From positions 2,591,782 to 2,655,781 of the forward strand of contig VXAZ01001058.1 in assembly GCA_013399875.1 (NCBI GenBank): a stretch of 64,000 nt of DNA. Direction: 5' to 3'. Origin of the DNA: Gymnorhina tibicen. Taxonomy: Eukaryota; Chordata; Aves; Passeriformes; Artamidae. Made by a program: the position numbers and the translations under genes. Position 1 is the stretch's first letter. Every line of letters begins with the position of its first letter. Below the pieces are notes generated by a model that did no database searches, was not told where the DNA came from, and saw only the letters and a program-made list of their open reading frames with translations. Shown in pieces: positions 14,063 to 25,591 of this stretch.

Positions 14063-14493
14063 CCAGCAGACACGTGTGCTCTGGATGTGGATGTCTAAGA
14101 AAGCCCAGCTCCTGAATCAGGTCACTGTTTACAAAGCAGATTTATGTCAGATATAAATACAGCTGTAATGCCCTTTAGCGAAGGGCATGTGGGGCTGTGC
14201 AGCGCTCCTGCAATCCGAGAGCTGACTGAGCTGGATCAGCCAGGATGGAGAAATTCCCAAGGTGTGACACAACTGGCCAGGCCATGGCAGGAGCTGTAAA
14301 GCCAGGACAGGGGACTGCACCACTCGGTCAGAGCCATCCCTGAAATCTGAACTGAGGGGGTTGGACACTTTCTGCTCCGTGCTTTGCTTCCTCAGCCGCT
14401 GTCAGGCTGGAGCAAGGTTTCCATCCTATGGTGCATCTCATGAAAAGGAAAATTTTGTGTCTGAACCCTTAGTGAACTTGCTTTTTTAATGCT

Positions 14494-14537
14494 CTCTTAT
14501 AAGGGACACTTCAAAAAAGAAGTATCCCTTATAAGGG
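14494..14537. repeat. Near-perfect inverted repeat (17-bp arms, 6-base A loop)
   Basis: Arm one at 14496-14512 (CTTATAAGGGACACTTC) is followed by six A residues and arm two at 14519-14535 (GAAGTATCCCTTATAAG). The reverse complement of arm two differs from arm one at a single base. The stem can extend by a G-T pair and a C-G pair. The sub-unit CTTATAAGGGACAC also recurs directly at 14529, because CTTATAAG is self-complementary. It could be a tiny foldback element or a replication-slippage product. No target-site duplication was identified. Confidence 0.8.
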
Positions 14538-17500
14538 ACACCCCCTAAACTATTTGGATGCTTGTTGAGGAACAAAGGAAAAGTTTATTTGAATGGGTCA
14601 GGAAACAGATTTTGTTAACTTTTGTTTTAATTTACATTAAAATGCTTTCTTTTGACCCATATGTGCAGCATGACACCTTGTTGCAGGACACCCTGATGGA
14701 CTTGTGAAGCTGAATTTATAGCTGGAGGAGGCGGTTGAAATCCCATTTAATTTGAGGAATAAAACCACACAAAAGTCCACATGAGTCCTCGAGGAACATG
14801 AGGATTCCGCCCTTGGGAAAGCCCTCTCCTTGCTTTGTCGGGCTGAAACCACAATATGTGCTCCATGGCTGTTAAATGCTTTGGTACATCCAGAAATTTT
14901 CTGTAGGAAAGAGAATTGTTTCCTGGAGAGAAGTCTGAGTGAAGCCGGACCTTGGCTTCCCAGTGGCAGTGGGAAGGGCTGTAGGAGGGGTTCAGCAAAA
15001 TGGGTCAGAATAAAAGGCCAAAGGATGTGCTTCAAAGTTTTGTCTTGTGGATTTGACAGCTGAAAAGTGAGTTTGGTTTGTGGTGCCCAAGATATTAATG
15101 CAAAAATTGGGTTCAGAGCACAATTTAATTACATTTGAGAATATTTTCCCCAGCAAGGATTATTTGCATGGGGTTTTGAGGATACTGTTGTAAGTGAGAG
15201 TTTGAGCATCTTTTGATCTTGAGTAGTTTCTTTGCTTGTCATCTGTAGAAACAGGAGGTCTGTAGCCCTTCTAGAAGAGCGGGGGGTGAGTGTTTGGTTG
15301 TGGCCATGCTGGTTTGAGTGTCATGGGCTGCCTGGGCAGCTCTGCCAGTCTTCATTCAAGCTACTGCATCAACCAAACCTGGATCTACCCAGACTTCAAC
15401 AAAACAGAAAAGCTGTTAAGGCTCCCAGGTGCTTTCCAGCAGGAAAAGGGCCTGTCTGTGAGCAACAGGAGATGGGGTGTGATGTGTGCTGAGAACCTCT
15501 GGGCTCTTGGGGAAATGTGATACTTTCAAAAATAGTTTTCTTTTCTGCAGAAATTACTGATAGCTTGAAAGGCAAGTTGGTAAGGAGGAAAAAAAATTCT
15601 TCACATTTTTTTGTTGCAGAACTGTGCCAATTATCAGGGAAATTGAATTTGCTTGAGCTACACCACTCCCTCCTCTATTTATAAAAAGTTATTTTGTGGC
15701 AAAAGTTGGATCCAGTCTTGAATCTGCTGTGTCACTGATTCTCTCTTGGATATTGGACCAGATAATTTTTCTCCCTATGTCTTAATTTCCCTTCAAATGA
15801 TGGATAATTACGGTTGTCCCTGAGGCCAGGGCAGAGCTTTAATGCATCCCTCAAGCACTGGGAGCTGCTGCAGGGAGCACTGGCTGGGCCCCAGCCAGGC
15901 TCTCCTGCTCCTGTGGCTCTGCTCTGGGTGTGTGACTCCGAGAATGTTGTTTCCTCTTCTCTTGCCAGCACCCGCATTTGTCTCCTTAGGTACCACTCCT
16001 GCCCTCGGCTTGGGCAAATTCATCATTTATTACGATGTAGTTTCAGCTCTATTTTAAGTGATCATAGTGTGTCCTTTGGGTTGTATTTTTTATGGAGTGG
16101 GCAGAGCGGGGAAGGAGTGTGTTGGGTTTTCCCAGAGCAGGTGAGAATTTGGGATGTGGATAGCACCTGGCAGTATCCCTGCAGGTCTCTCGTTGCCTGA
16201 ACTGGCCACTGGATCCTAGTTTGGAAGCACGTGCAGAGATCCTGGGTGTTGTGGAGGTGCAGCTGTGGCCCCAGTGCAGCAGCTGGATTTGGGGCAAAGC
16301 CAAGGCTCTGGTCCCATCAGCAGCTCGCCAGGGAGGAGCCTGGAGCTGCCTGTCCCACAGCCCTTGAGCTGGGACTGTCCAAGTGACTGACAAAGCTTTG
16401 TCCTTCTTCAGACTTCTCAAAAAGGGGTAGGGGACAGAAATGACCCAGAAATTTGTTACCCGGACTAAAGCAGAAATGGAACTGCTCTGGCACTTCGGCC
16501 TCCTCTGCCTCAGCTGGCAAAACTGCTCAGCTGGAAACACCCTGGAACCTCTAAATGGTGTGGGTGGTATTTAGAGGCTGTGTGTTCCATGTTGTGGTTA
16601 GCATTAAGGATGATTTGCAAAAGCAGTAAGATGTGATGGTTTAAAAATGCACCATCACTCCGTATGTGGGATGTGGAATGGTAGAAGGGAAGAAATAACA
16701 CCAGCCCAAAATGTGCTGAATAATGAACTGAAAGCGGTTATTGATTAGCTGTGCACTTTCATTACCCTGCTGCAGTCCGAGAGCAGCGAGCGATTCTTTC
16801 TTCTTTATTAAAAAAAAAAAAAGAAAAAACTTTCAAAGGCACTTATGAAATATTTAGTGTAATTATTTCCAAGATCAAAACTCCAAAGAAATTACCCAGC
16901 CACAGAAACCTTGTTAATCTGTTGGTGTTATGGATGAAAGACGCAACAGAGATATTAAACTTTTACTGCTCTTGTGCAAAATGGCCCTGTACTTTCCACC
17001 TCAATTGCACCATTATTCATCAGCCTTCACTGCTGTGTCTGTCGTGCTCCCCATGTAAGAATTTTAGGTGCCATTACAAGTTTCTTCTGATGGAGTGGGA
17101 CTTACTTTCTTTATCCCCATTTTGCCTTTAGGCAAGGCAAGTCTCAGCCTAATGAAACCAGCGTGAAGTATTACGGTGCTCTAACACTGCCTTTGCAATG
17201 GTATCGTGTTTTCCTCCATGAAATAGTCTTTTTAAACCAGCTTTGAATGCTCATTTCCTGTTCCACATGGCATTTGCATAAGCGAGGGAATAAAATGTTA
17301 TTTCCGTCAGGACTGTAGCTACTGAAAAAGTGGAGTAGCTGTTGATGACCCTTTTCAGTTTGAATAGGGAGTTACTGAGGAAGCAATCCAGGGTCTGGCC
17401 GATGTTGACTCAAATCCCAGAATTGCATTTTTGTGCCTCAAAAGCAGGTTTAGTGGATCTGCAAGTGTTTGGAGATAAAAATTCAAATTAACATTGAGAA

Positions 17501-18345
17501 ATAGCCTGAAATGGGCTGTAGGTCGGAAAAGATGAGCGCAAAGACCCATGAATAAGCTATAAAATGGGGAATGAGCGCTGTGGTTGCCATTCCAGGGGAG
17601 GTGGGATATGGCTGTAATGAGTTTGGGACTGAGTGGCTGTCAAGTGCCTTGTGCTGTTGGCAAATACCACGCAGAGGGGTACGAGCAAGAGTCACAGGAA
17701 AGACACGGAGCTTTGGACTTCAGCCTCCCTGCTCTCAATTTCTTATTTTCATGCTTAGTGACTGGTAAGATGAAAGAGTGGGTGTTTTCATGGCTTTCTG
17801 CTCTTGATGTTTTAATAGAAAACTGTAATTTCCAGTGCAGCTACTGATGGAGAGAAAGAGAGCAGGGATGGTGTGGACATGGACATTAACAGCCTGGATG
17901 GATTTGTCATTGGGATTTTACTTCTTAATACAAGTGTAGCCTTGATCAGCTGGTGGGAACTGCACCAAGCTCCCTTGTGCTCACTCTCCTGAGTTCTGTC
18001 AGGAAGAGGGATTGTAGCACTCGGAGCTGTAAAGTGTAAATGCAATAACCTCCCAGGGAGGCTACCTGGGAAATTAGATATGTTTATTTTGGTTTTTAAA
18101 CTTGGCCTGCCTCCCCATCTCCCTGCCACTGCTGCCCACAGTGCGCAGGCTTCTGCGTGGCAGTGGCCCTTCAGACTAATGGATGTGCCACCAACCAAAG
18201 AAAAATCCTGTCCATGCTGTTTGCCCGTGGCATTCCATAGATTTTTCTTCACAGTAGTTTAATGAGCTGCCAGCAATTTTCAGTCTGTTTTCAGCCAACA
18301 TGCTGTACTTGCCACGCTGTCAGTGCTGCTTTTATTTTTGTTTCC

Positions 18346-18434
18346 CTGTGTGTGTATATATATGTATGGCTATATATATGTGTCTATATATAAAATATAC
18401 ATTACACATCTATATTTATGTATTTGTGTGTGTA
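18346..18434. repeat. TA/TG-rich microsatellite
   Basis: Alternating TG and TA runs (TGTGTGTATATATATG, then TATATATATG and TATATATA, ending in TTGTGTGTG) form an imperfect compound dinucleotide repeat. Confidence 0.85.
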
Positions 18435-19195
18435 ATGTTGGCCTGTTTTCAGTGGATAACGCTGAGTCTTGGAGTAAGGGCAACCCCATTAAAAGCAGGG
18501 TCTGCCCAGTTCCTTTAGGTCACCAGGCTCTGCAGCCTGGCCACAGGATGCTGGGGTTTGTGGCTGCTCTCCTCATGCAGACTACTTGGAAACGTTTAAC
18601 CTTTAATGTCAGCGTTCTTTTTAATATTCATCTTTATCCCCAGTATCAGCAAAAGGATTAGAGGCTGGTTTGTCTTTCCCTCTGAACTCATCTGTGGCTC
18701 GAGTGTGCTTATTAGTTCTTTTAATGGCTTCTTTATTAGTTCGTTATTGCATAACCTCCAGGCACAGCAGGACTTGAAATGTTAATTTTCCAACCAAAGT
18801 TCAGCTTATGGACTTCACCTGATCCCCTTGGAGTTGGTGTGTGCGTGGGGAGGGCTGGCTGGCCTTGCACCAGAGCATCACTTAGAAAGCAGAAGGGAGG
18901 GAGTCAGTTTTTCCTCTCCCGGGTGTTAAAGGAGTAGTAGGAACGGAAAATACAAAAAACCAGCACAATATCCTAGAATGTTTAAGCAGAAAAGGTGGTG
19001 GGTGTTGTGCACGCTTTGCTGTGGTGTTACTTTCCCCCTCCCCTTCTCCTCACGTTGCTTTGAGCCAGTATTTGGCTGCCCAGTGAACTATAACAAGATT
19101 TAATAGCTCCAGTGTCGCTATATTGCATTTGGACTGCTTCCATCCTTCAGTTGTAATAAACGTCTGCTTTACAATGAGCTCTTAAATTCTATAAG

Positions 19196-19203
19196 TGACG
19201 TCA
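19196..19203. promoter_or_regulatory. Perfect CRE palindrome (TGACGTCA) in upstream non-coding DNA
   Basis: The bases spell the full CREB/ATF octamer. CpG-containing octamers are rare by chance in CpG-depleted vertebrate DNA, so retention is suggestive. Function is inferred only, and no promoter is visible beside it. Confidence 0.3.
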
Positions 19204-22200
19204 AATTGTATCTAATAATGGAAAAAAGATCAAGTACTGTAAATGCGACTTGTTTGTCCTGTCTCACCGAGCAGTGCTTGTCCTCAGCCCCTCGCTGTGC
19301 CTTCGAGAGCTCTGGAGCTTGCCCCACACCTGGGAAAAGCTGATTTCCACAAATGCTGGTGTTTTCCTTGTTCTCTTCCCCCCTTCCTTGTCCTCTGGCT
19401 GTGTTGCAGGCAGTGGCCAGTGCCAGGGGCAGGCACAGGGAGCTCCAGCTGCTCCGGCGCTGGAAGGACCGCTGCAGTTTTGCAGTGTTGGGCACTTGTT
19501 CATTAGCTGCTGATTCACTGTCAGATGGGATCTAAGCTCAGTCATGAAACTCGGATGTGCAAACATCTGCATCGTAATTTTTCTGTCTGAAGATGTGACA
19601 GATGAGATGGGCGATTAAGATGAACGACCGCACCGAGAGTCACGCACTGACACAGTGGCCTTGGAGCTGAGAGCGTGTGAACTGTGCACTTTTAAGGAGC
19701 TTTAACATTTGATCCTTTTTTTTTTTTCCTCCCCAGGCCTGATGAATTTTTAAATCTGCTTAGCTGTCAGTGAGCAGGTACAACCCACACTATGAAAACT
19801 GAAAATGCTGATTTTAAAAAGCTCTTTCTGTCTCTTCAGTTTAGTGCATGTGCACATGTGTGTGAGAGACAGTTTTGAGAGTAGTGATGAGTGTTTGTGG
19901 CCACAAAGCTGCTAAATAGAAATGCTGAGGCTTTTTAACCTTTCAATATAGACATGGCTTGAAACTGTCCCAGTGGAGAGATCACTTTGGTGGGGTTGGG
20001 CGAGGAGGGGAGCGAAGGAAATGGTAAAATACGAGCGCTCATTATTCATCTCCCTGGAAAAGCTTCATAAATTGTGTTTTCCCCTGACCTTTACAGAGCA
20101 GTGGTCAGTCATGAGAGATTCACGGTGACACTTAGGCTCCAGCCTGGAGTGTGTTAAGCACTCACAAACCAAGAAGTTCCTCTCTGTCCTGTGGTCCTTC
20201 CCACGGAGCTGGCAGTGGGATGTGGGCAGGACAATTGTGAGGCCGTGCTGGTCCCTGTGATGGATCTCAGGCTGTGTGTGCCACAGCCCCTGGAGAGGGT
20301 TGGGCAGGCAAGGCTGGCGAGCGAGGGCTGAGCAAGGTTTGACAACCAGGCTCTGCAGATAATCATGGAAAGCTCCTGAGAGGCAGGGACATTGTGGACA
20401 ACCAGGATCAGAGTGACAGGGAATGGTCTTTGCAGCAGTGTCACTCTGGAGAGATAAAGCTGAGCAAGGCTGCTCTGGGCCAGGAGGGAAACTGCCGCAT
20501 TAATCAAGGTGTGAGCGCCGAGGCTGCCTTTGAAAACTGCTGACTTAGGCCCTGGGAATCTGTTTCCCATCTATGCTGCTGCTTCTGAAGGCATAAGTAA
20601 ATCCAAGCACAGTAAGTATGCAGCGCTTCCAGTCGTGGGAGAGCACTGTGTCCTCCTCCAGGGAACTCTGCCAGAGGGGGAAGGCGGCCGGGCTGCTAAG
20701 CCTGGTGTTGCTTCCCAAAGTCCATTGGGATCAATGCTAACATCTCTTTGACATCACTTTCTTCAAGGAAGCATCTTCTTGGGGGATAAAGGTGATGTAG
20801 AGAACCTAAGGAAGGTCTTTAGGGAGGTAGGTGAGGTCTCCAGGTAATGCCTTCACTCATCCTTTTGCCATTACAGGTTTGGCTTGGTTTTCTTATGGCT
20901 GTTTCTCTTAATTATCTTTAATTTCTTGATGATGTGAAGATATTACAAGGAAAATTGTTCAACAGCTGAGTCAAGAATATCAATCCTTAGCTGACGAGTG
21001 TGCTCTTTCATAAAGGAGACTTTTCTCAGCTTCTACAGACAGCACAGCCCTGAGCAGGCAGTGGTTGATCAGAACCTGACACCTGCCTCTGCTACCAGCT
21101 GCTGTGTGACCTTCTGTAATGGGCTTTCCTTTTAACTTTATAAAAGTGTAAAATGAACCTCCTGTGTGAGGCTGGAAAAAGCTCGTTGTAGTTACTCTCT
21201 GTGTCTGGGGCCTTTTCTTCTCTGCTGAAAAAGGGATGCAGCAGCCACAGCCCGAGGTGGGTTCCTGCTGCTGGGGCGCTGCTCACTGCAGCCCTGAAAA
21301 GCCTCTGCTCAGCAGCCTGAGCATGGAAAACGTGAGCTGGTCAAAAATTAGTCATTGAGGTGACAGCTGGGAACAGAGTCATAACAGCCCTTTTGTAGCC
21401 TGGACCCACGGTGTGAGTGGTTCTCCTGCCCTGAATCGAAGAGCTGGGATTTCTGCTGTCACTCTCTGTTTCCATCCCCTCAGGGCCAGCCTGGGAAGCC
21501 TGGCTGGGATTTGGCCTCCAGCACGCCAGTAGCACAGTTTAACCACCCTTCACACACTGATTCTTACTCCTTAATTACAAGCTGTCAGTTGTTATCAGTC
21601 CTTTGCTACCTCCTTTAGCACCAGGGAGGCTGCCCTGGTGCTCCCAAAGTGAGCACCAAGTTCACGGGTTAAACGGAGAGATTCTGCTGGGTCTCTTGGT
21701 CCGTTCAGCTTCTGCAGATCCAGATAATCCTCCCCTGATTTTAAAGCATGGACACTTTTTTTGGGGAGTTTGTTGTTGTGAGGGAGACTGTTAAAATTGG
21801 AAGTAAACGCAGCAGGCTGTGCGTGAGCCTTCAGACAGCCTGGAGCAATGGCTCAGAGGTGGACCTGACTCATCGCAGCAGGATATTGACTCTGCAGCAT
21901 AATTATGATGCTTTGAGAACCTGATTTTAAAATAATTGAGGTATAAAATTATGCGCCTGGCTCTCCCAGTTACTACAGCTCTGGGTATAAATTGAATAAC
22001 GGGCTGTACAAATGTGCCACTTGGCTAGAGCAGGAAAAGCAGCGAGTCTGGAAATGTCCTGCGTCACCGCTGTTTCCCTCTTGCTGGGAAGCCGGCTGCA
22101 GGCTGAGGTTTGCAAACAGCCTCTGGATCTTCCACTTGTGCGGCCACAGGGGTTTGGCAAATCCATAGGAAGTCCAGCTTGGTGCGGCTGAAATCCAGCA

Positions 22201-25200
22201 GTGAAACCCGGGCTGTTTGCTAATCCCTGCACATGGAGCATCTCAAACACCTCTGGCTGTAGCAGTGGGCTGGGTGCAGACAAGTGCCATGGACACAGCT
22301 GGGTTTTGACACCGGTTTTCCAGAGCTGTGTGGTGGCTCCTCTGCTTCTGGGAGCGCTTCTTCCTCTCTCCCATCATTTCTGCAGACAAACTTCTGTGTT
22401 TGGTTCGGACAATAAAATGAGTGGTCTTGGTGGGCTTTGATTCTCTATAAAATCCCGAGATTTTGGAAGGAGGCCACTGTCCTCAGTGAGTTGTCTGAAA
22501 GGGCCATTTTGTCACCTCTGACCCACCTGGAATGGCATTCCCCAAGATCTGAATTTGGTGAAATCCCGTGTTTGTATTTCATGGTTTGATACCTGGGCTC
22601 CACAGCACTTGGAAGGGTTAGAACAGGTTCTTTTCAACTCAAAGACAACACAAACTGCAAACTTACCTCGATATTTTGGCTTTTTTGCCAGTCTAGCTAA
22701 AAACCAGGCAAACAAGTCAGTTTGTTCTCTTTGTACCCCCTTCAGTGTCAGGCTGCTGATCCCAGGTGCCTTTCCCTTGGTCTGAGGTTGGGATTTGCTC
22801 CTTGGTGTTGCCCAGTGTGTTTCCAGGGTTGCTTTCTACCCAGCTTTTGGGGGCTGGTTGTAGTAGCTGGAGTGGGTCACTGCTGGAGGAGGTTTCCAGT
22901 GGGCACATAACCAGGATCTGCTGCAGCCTGCAGACCTGTGAGCTGAGCCCAAACACTGCCTTTTGATCACTGCCCACCCTGACAGGGAAGGAGAAACCTG
23001 AAGGAGAGCTTCTCACTGAACCCTCAGCTCCCGTAAAAGCTGAGCAGGAAACTGGAGCAGTAGCCAGTGCTGTGACCAGACAGGCTCTGCATGCCAAGGC
23101 TGCTGCTGTGCCTGCTTGGGGCCAAAATGTTGGGATTTTTAGTCTGTAATAAAATAAACCCTCTTGTGTCTCAGCCATCTGAATTATTACCTGACTGGCA
23201 CTTCATTATAAACACATTTTTTCCATGTTGGTACTGGTTTCTTGCCATTATGCTGGTTTAGGGTCTATTTTTTGTTTTATTCATCTCCTCCAATCGATAG
23301 AAATATCCTGGTTTTAGCAAGCAGCAAGGGCAGACGTGACTGATGTCCTTATGATGGAGCAGAATCACTTTCAGAGCATTTGGGGAACAGGGGGAGAAGC
23401 TTTTAAATCTAATTTTCAAAGATCTCAAGATGTGTAGCTGAATCTCCCACTGCCATTAGCTCCAAGATTTGGGATCCTGGAGTTGCACCCTTGCAAATCT
23501 GGTGCTTGAAATGCATCCTGTGGTGGTAACTGTTGTTCTTTGCCATGACGCCAATTAAAAACCACTTAATGAGATTATCTCCACCTGTTCTGGAGGATTA
23601 GCTTGATGGAGGAAATCCTGCACGTGTGTGTGGATGCACACACTCCTATGCATAGCTCGGCAGTGTAGGGAAGCAGAGTCTTCCCAGAATTATTCTCTAC
23701 AGGCTTTGCCATAGCAGAGACTTTTTCATCCTCCCCTCCACGCACACAGATTGCTCTGACAGCAATAAAATGCGGCAGAGAATTGAATTTGGAAATAAAT
23801 TGTTTAGATGATGCAGCACCAGACGGATCACTATTCCAGAAGAGTCGGTCCGGGGTGGATTTGCTTTAGTGCCAGATTAGAAATGTGGCAGTCACAGGGA
23901 GGCGAGCTGGGGGCACCATGGCACAGGGCTGGGTGGGCCTGGGCCAGGGAGCCCTGGGCAGTGCCCCCCTGTGTGCTCGGCACTGGGGCAGCTCTGGCAG
24001 AGATGTCGCAGTAAACCTGGGTTATAAATACTGAATGTTGTCCCTGGTTGCCCTGTGACCGTGGGCATGTGTTTGAACTTCTCTAAACCTCGTAAAAGGT
24101 TGGTGAAGTGTTGTGCAAACACCGACTGGCACTAAGGGCTGTCGATAGTGGTGTGGTTTCCTGGTTCCCACATCATGGTTTAATCCACAAGATAAATTGG
24201 TTGGGTTTATTCTGTTGGTTGTTTTCACCAGTCACAGGGTTTGGGGCTGGTTTGACTCCAGCAGCTCTATCTGAAGACATCCAATAAGCAGGCACAGCAG
24301 AGAGGTGGATTTTGGTGACAAGAAGGAACCAAGTGAATGGTTTGTGTGCTGTGAGAGCCGTCACCAGATCCTGCCGCAGCTGACTTGGGCTGATAACAGA
24401 CTTTGCTTCTTGTGTCCTCTTTTCCTCACCATTCATCCTTTTATTTCCCCCTTCTTTACATTAAGTTGTCGTCTTTATCCACAGTCCATAGGGGGTATTA
24501 AAGATTTTATTTGAAGAGTTTCTGCTTTGACCTGTGGTGTAGCAAATGCTGTATTCCCTGAATTCTTAACCAGTAATTCTGTTACAGTGCCTTGAGGTGG
24601 GGTACGATGGGATTTTTCTCTGTTGCAGTTTGATCTTTGACTGTATTCTCATGCAGTGGGAGTGTAAAAATGAGCCTGACATTGACAGAAGCGACAGGAG
24701 GATCTTGCCAGCAGACTGTTTTGGAGGTGCAAGAGAAGGGGTCCTACCAAGAAAATAATTCAGAATAAGGCAGGGAAGAAAAGTGTGTTTCTGCTGTCTT
24801 TATTCTTAGAATCCAAAGGTCTTCCTTCATCATGTCGTTACTGAGGGCTGAGGAAGTCTAATTATTGCCTTTTCTTGTTGCTAAATGAATTTGAGAAGAT
24901 AAAGCCTGATGCCTTTGAGAGGATGCATCTCTCTTGTGTTGCTGGTACTGGAGAGAGACTTTATTGTGGGCAGCAGCAGAGCTGCCTATTCATTTGGAGC
25001 TCTTGTCACATCTCTTCCGTGGAGATGCTGTTGCATATGAAAGTCTGAGTGATAGGGTGGCAAAGGTCAGGAGGGTAATAGCTTTGATGGTATCCCCTGA
25101 AGCAAATCAAAATTCTTTGGACGGATTCTGTTCAGTTTGATACCAAAGGTCTGGTAGCACTCCAGGGATTCTTCTTTCTGCTATTAAGCTTATAGCTATT

Positions 25201-25362
25201 ACAAAAATTAATGTTTGTCTGTTGGGGTTTTTTTTTCTAAATAGGATGTTCTGCCATAAGAATGGAAAATAACCACTTCTCTTCCCCCCNATCCTCAATG
25301 CATTTCCTTGCCATTATTTAAGGAGCCTTTACTAAAAGCTTTTGGATTGTGTTTTTGAGCAG

Positions 25363-25462
25363 AGAAGAGATTTTTGTATCCAAAATGCTCATAAAGGAAT
25401 ATCGTATTCCTCTTCCGATGAGCGTGGAAGAATATCGCATCGCCCAGCTCTACATGATACAG
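25363..25462 (+). CDS. PITPNM2: PITPNM2 coding exon 1 (start codon at 25385; residues 1-26)
   Basis: The exon is bounded by GAGCAG upstream and CAG|GTCAGG downstream and contains about 22 bases of 5' UTR. The ATG at 25385 is the first ATG in the exon and has A at -3. It opens the family N terminus MLIKEYRIPLPMSVEEYRIA followed by QLYMIQ, the first strand and helix of the PITP fold. Twenty-six codons end in phase 0. The acceptor has a weak pyrimidine tract, so the exon's 5' edge could shift by a few bases (for example to 25365) without changing the protein. A single undetermined base lies 73 bases upstream, at 25290. Confidence 0.93.
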
Positions 25463-25561
25463 GTCAGGAACGTTCTGGTCCCTGCAGGGCACTGGGGGCT
25501 CTCTGTGGGGTGGGGGAGAATTGCTGCAGGATTGAGTGTTTTAAATTTGGGTTATAAAACC

Positions 25562-25591
25562 ATGTTTGCTTATGTTTGCTTATGTTTGCTT
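25562..25591. repeat. Three tandem copies of ATGTTTGCTT
   Basis: Three perfect 10-bp units sit 100 bases downstream of the coding exon 1 donor. Each contains TGTTTGC, which resembles a forkhead (FOX) core. The unit length equals about one helical turn. It may be simple slippage or a small regulatory array; the sequence cannot distinguish these. Confidence 0.85.

Larger units (their letters stand above)
1..25362. other. Non-coding region upstream of the first coding exon (probable long 5' intron)
   Basis: I found no protein-coding exon here: open frames are short, lack family resemblance and are not bounded by matching splice sites. Recognisable contents are a CR1 3' fragment (about 1858-2035), simple repeats (for example 4741-4770 and 18346-18434), T-rich or pyrimidine tracts (around 7264-7298 and 8208-8250), a 12-bp tandem repeat (14026-14062), a hairpin (14494-14537), a perfect CRE (19196-19203) and one N at 25290. 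No CpG island of promoter size is evident. Mammalian PITPNM2 has a long intron before its start-codon exon, so this is most simply that intron. Part of it could be intergenic, because I could not place an upstream non-coding exon. Confidence 0.6.
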
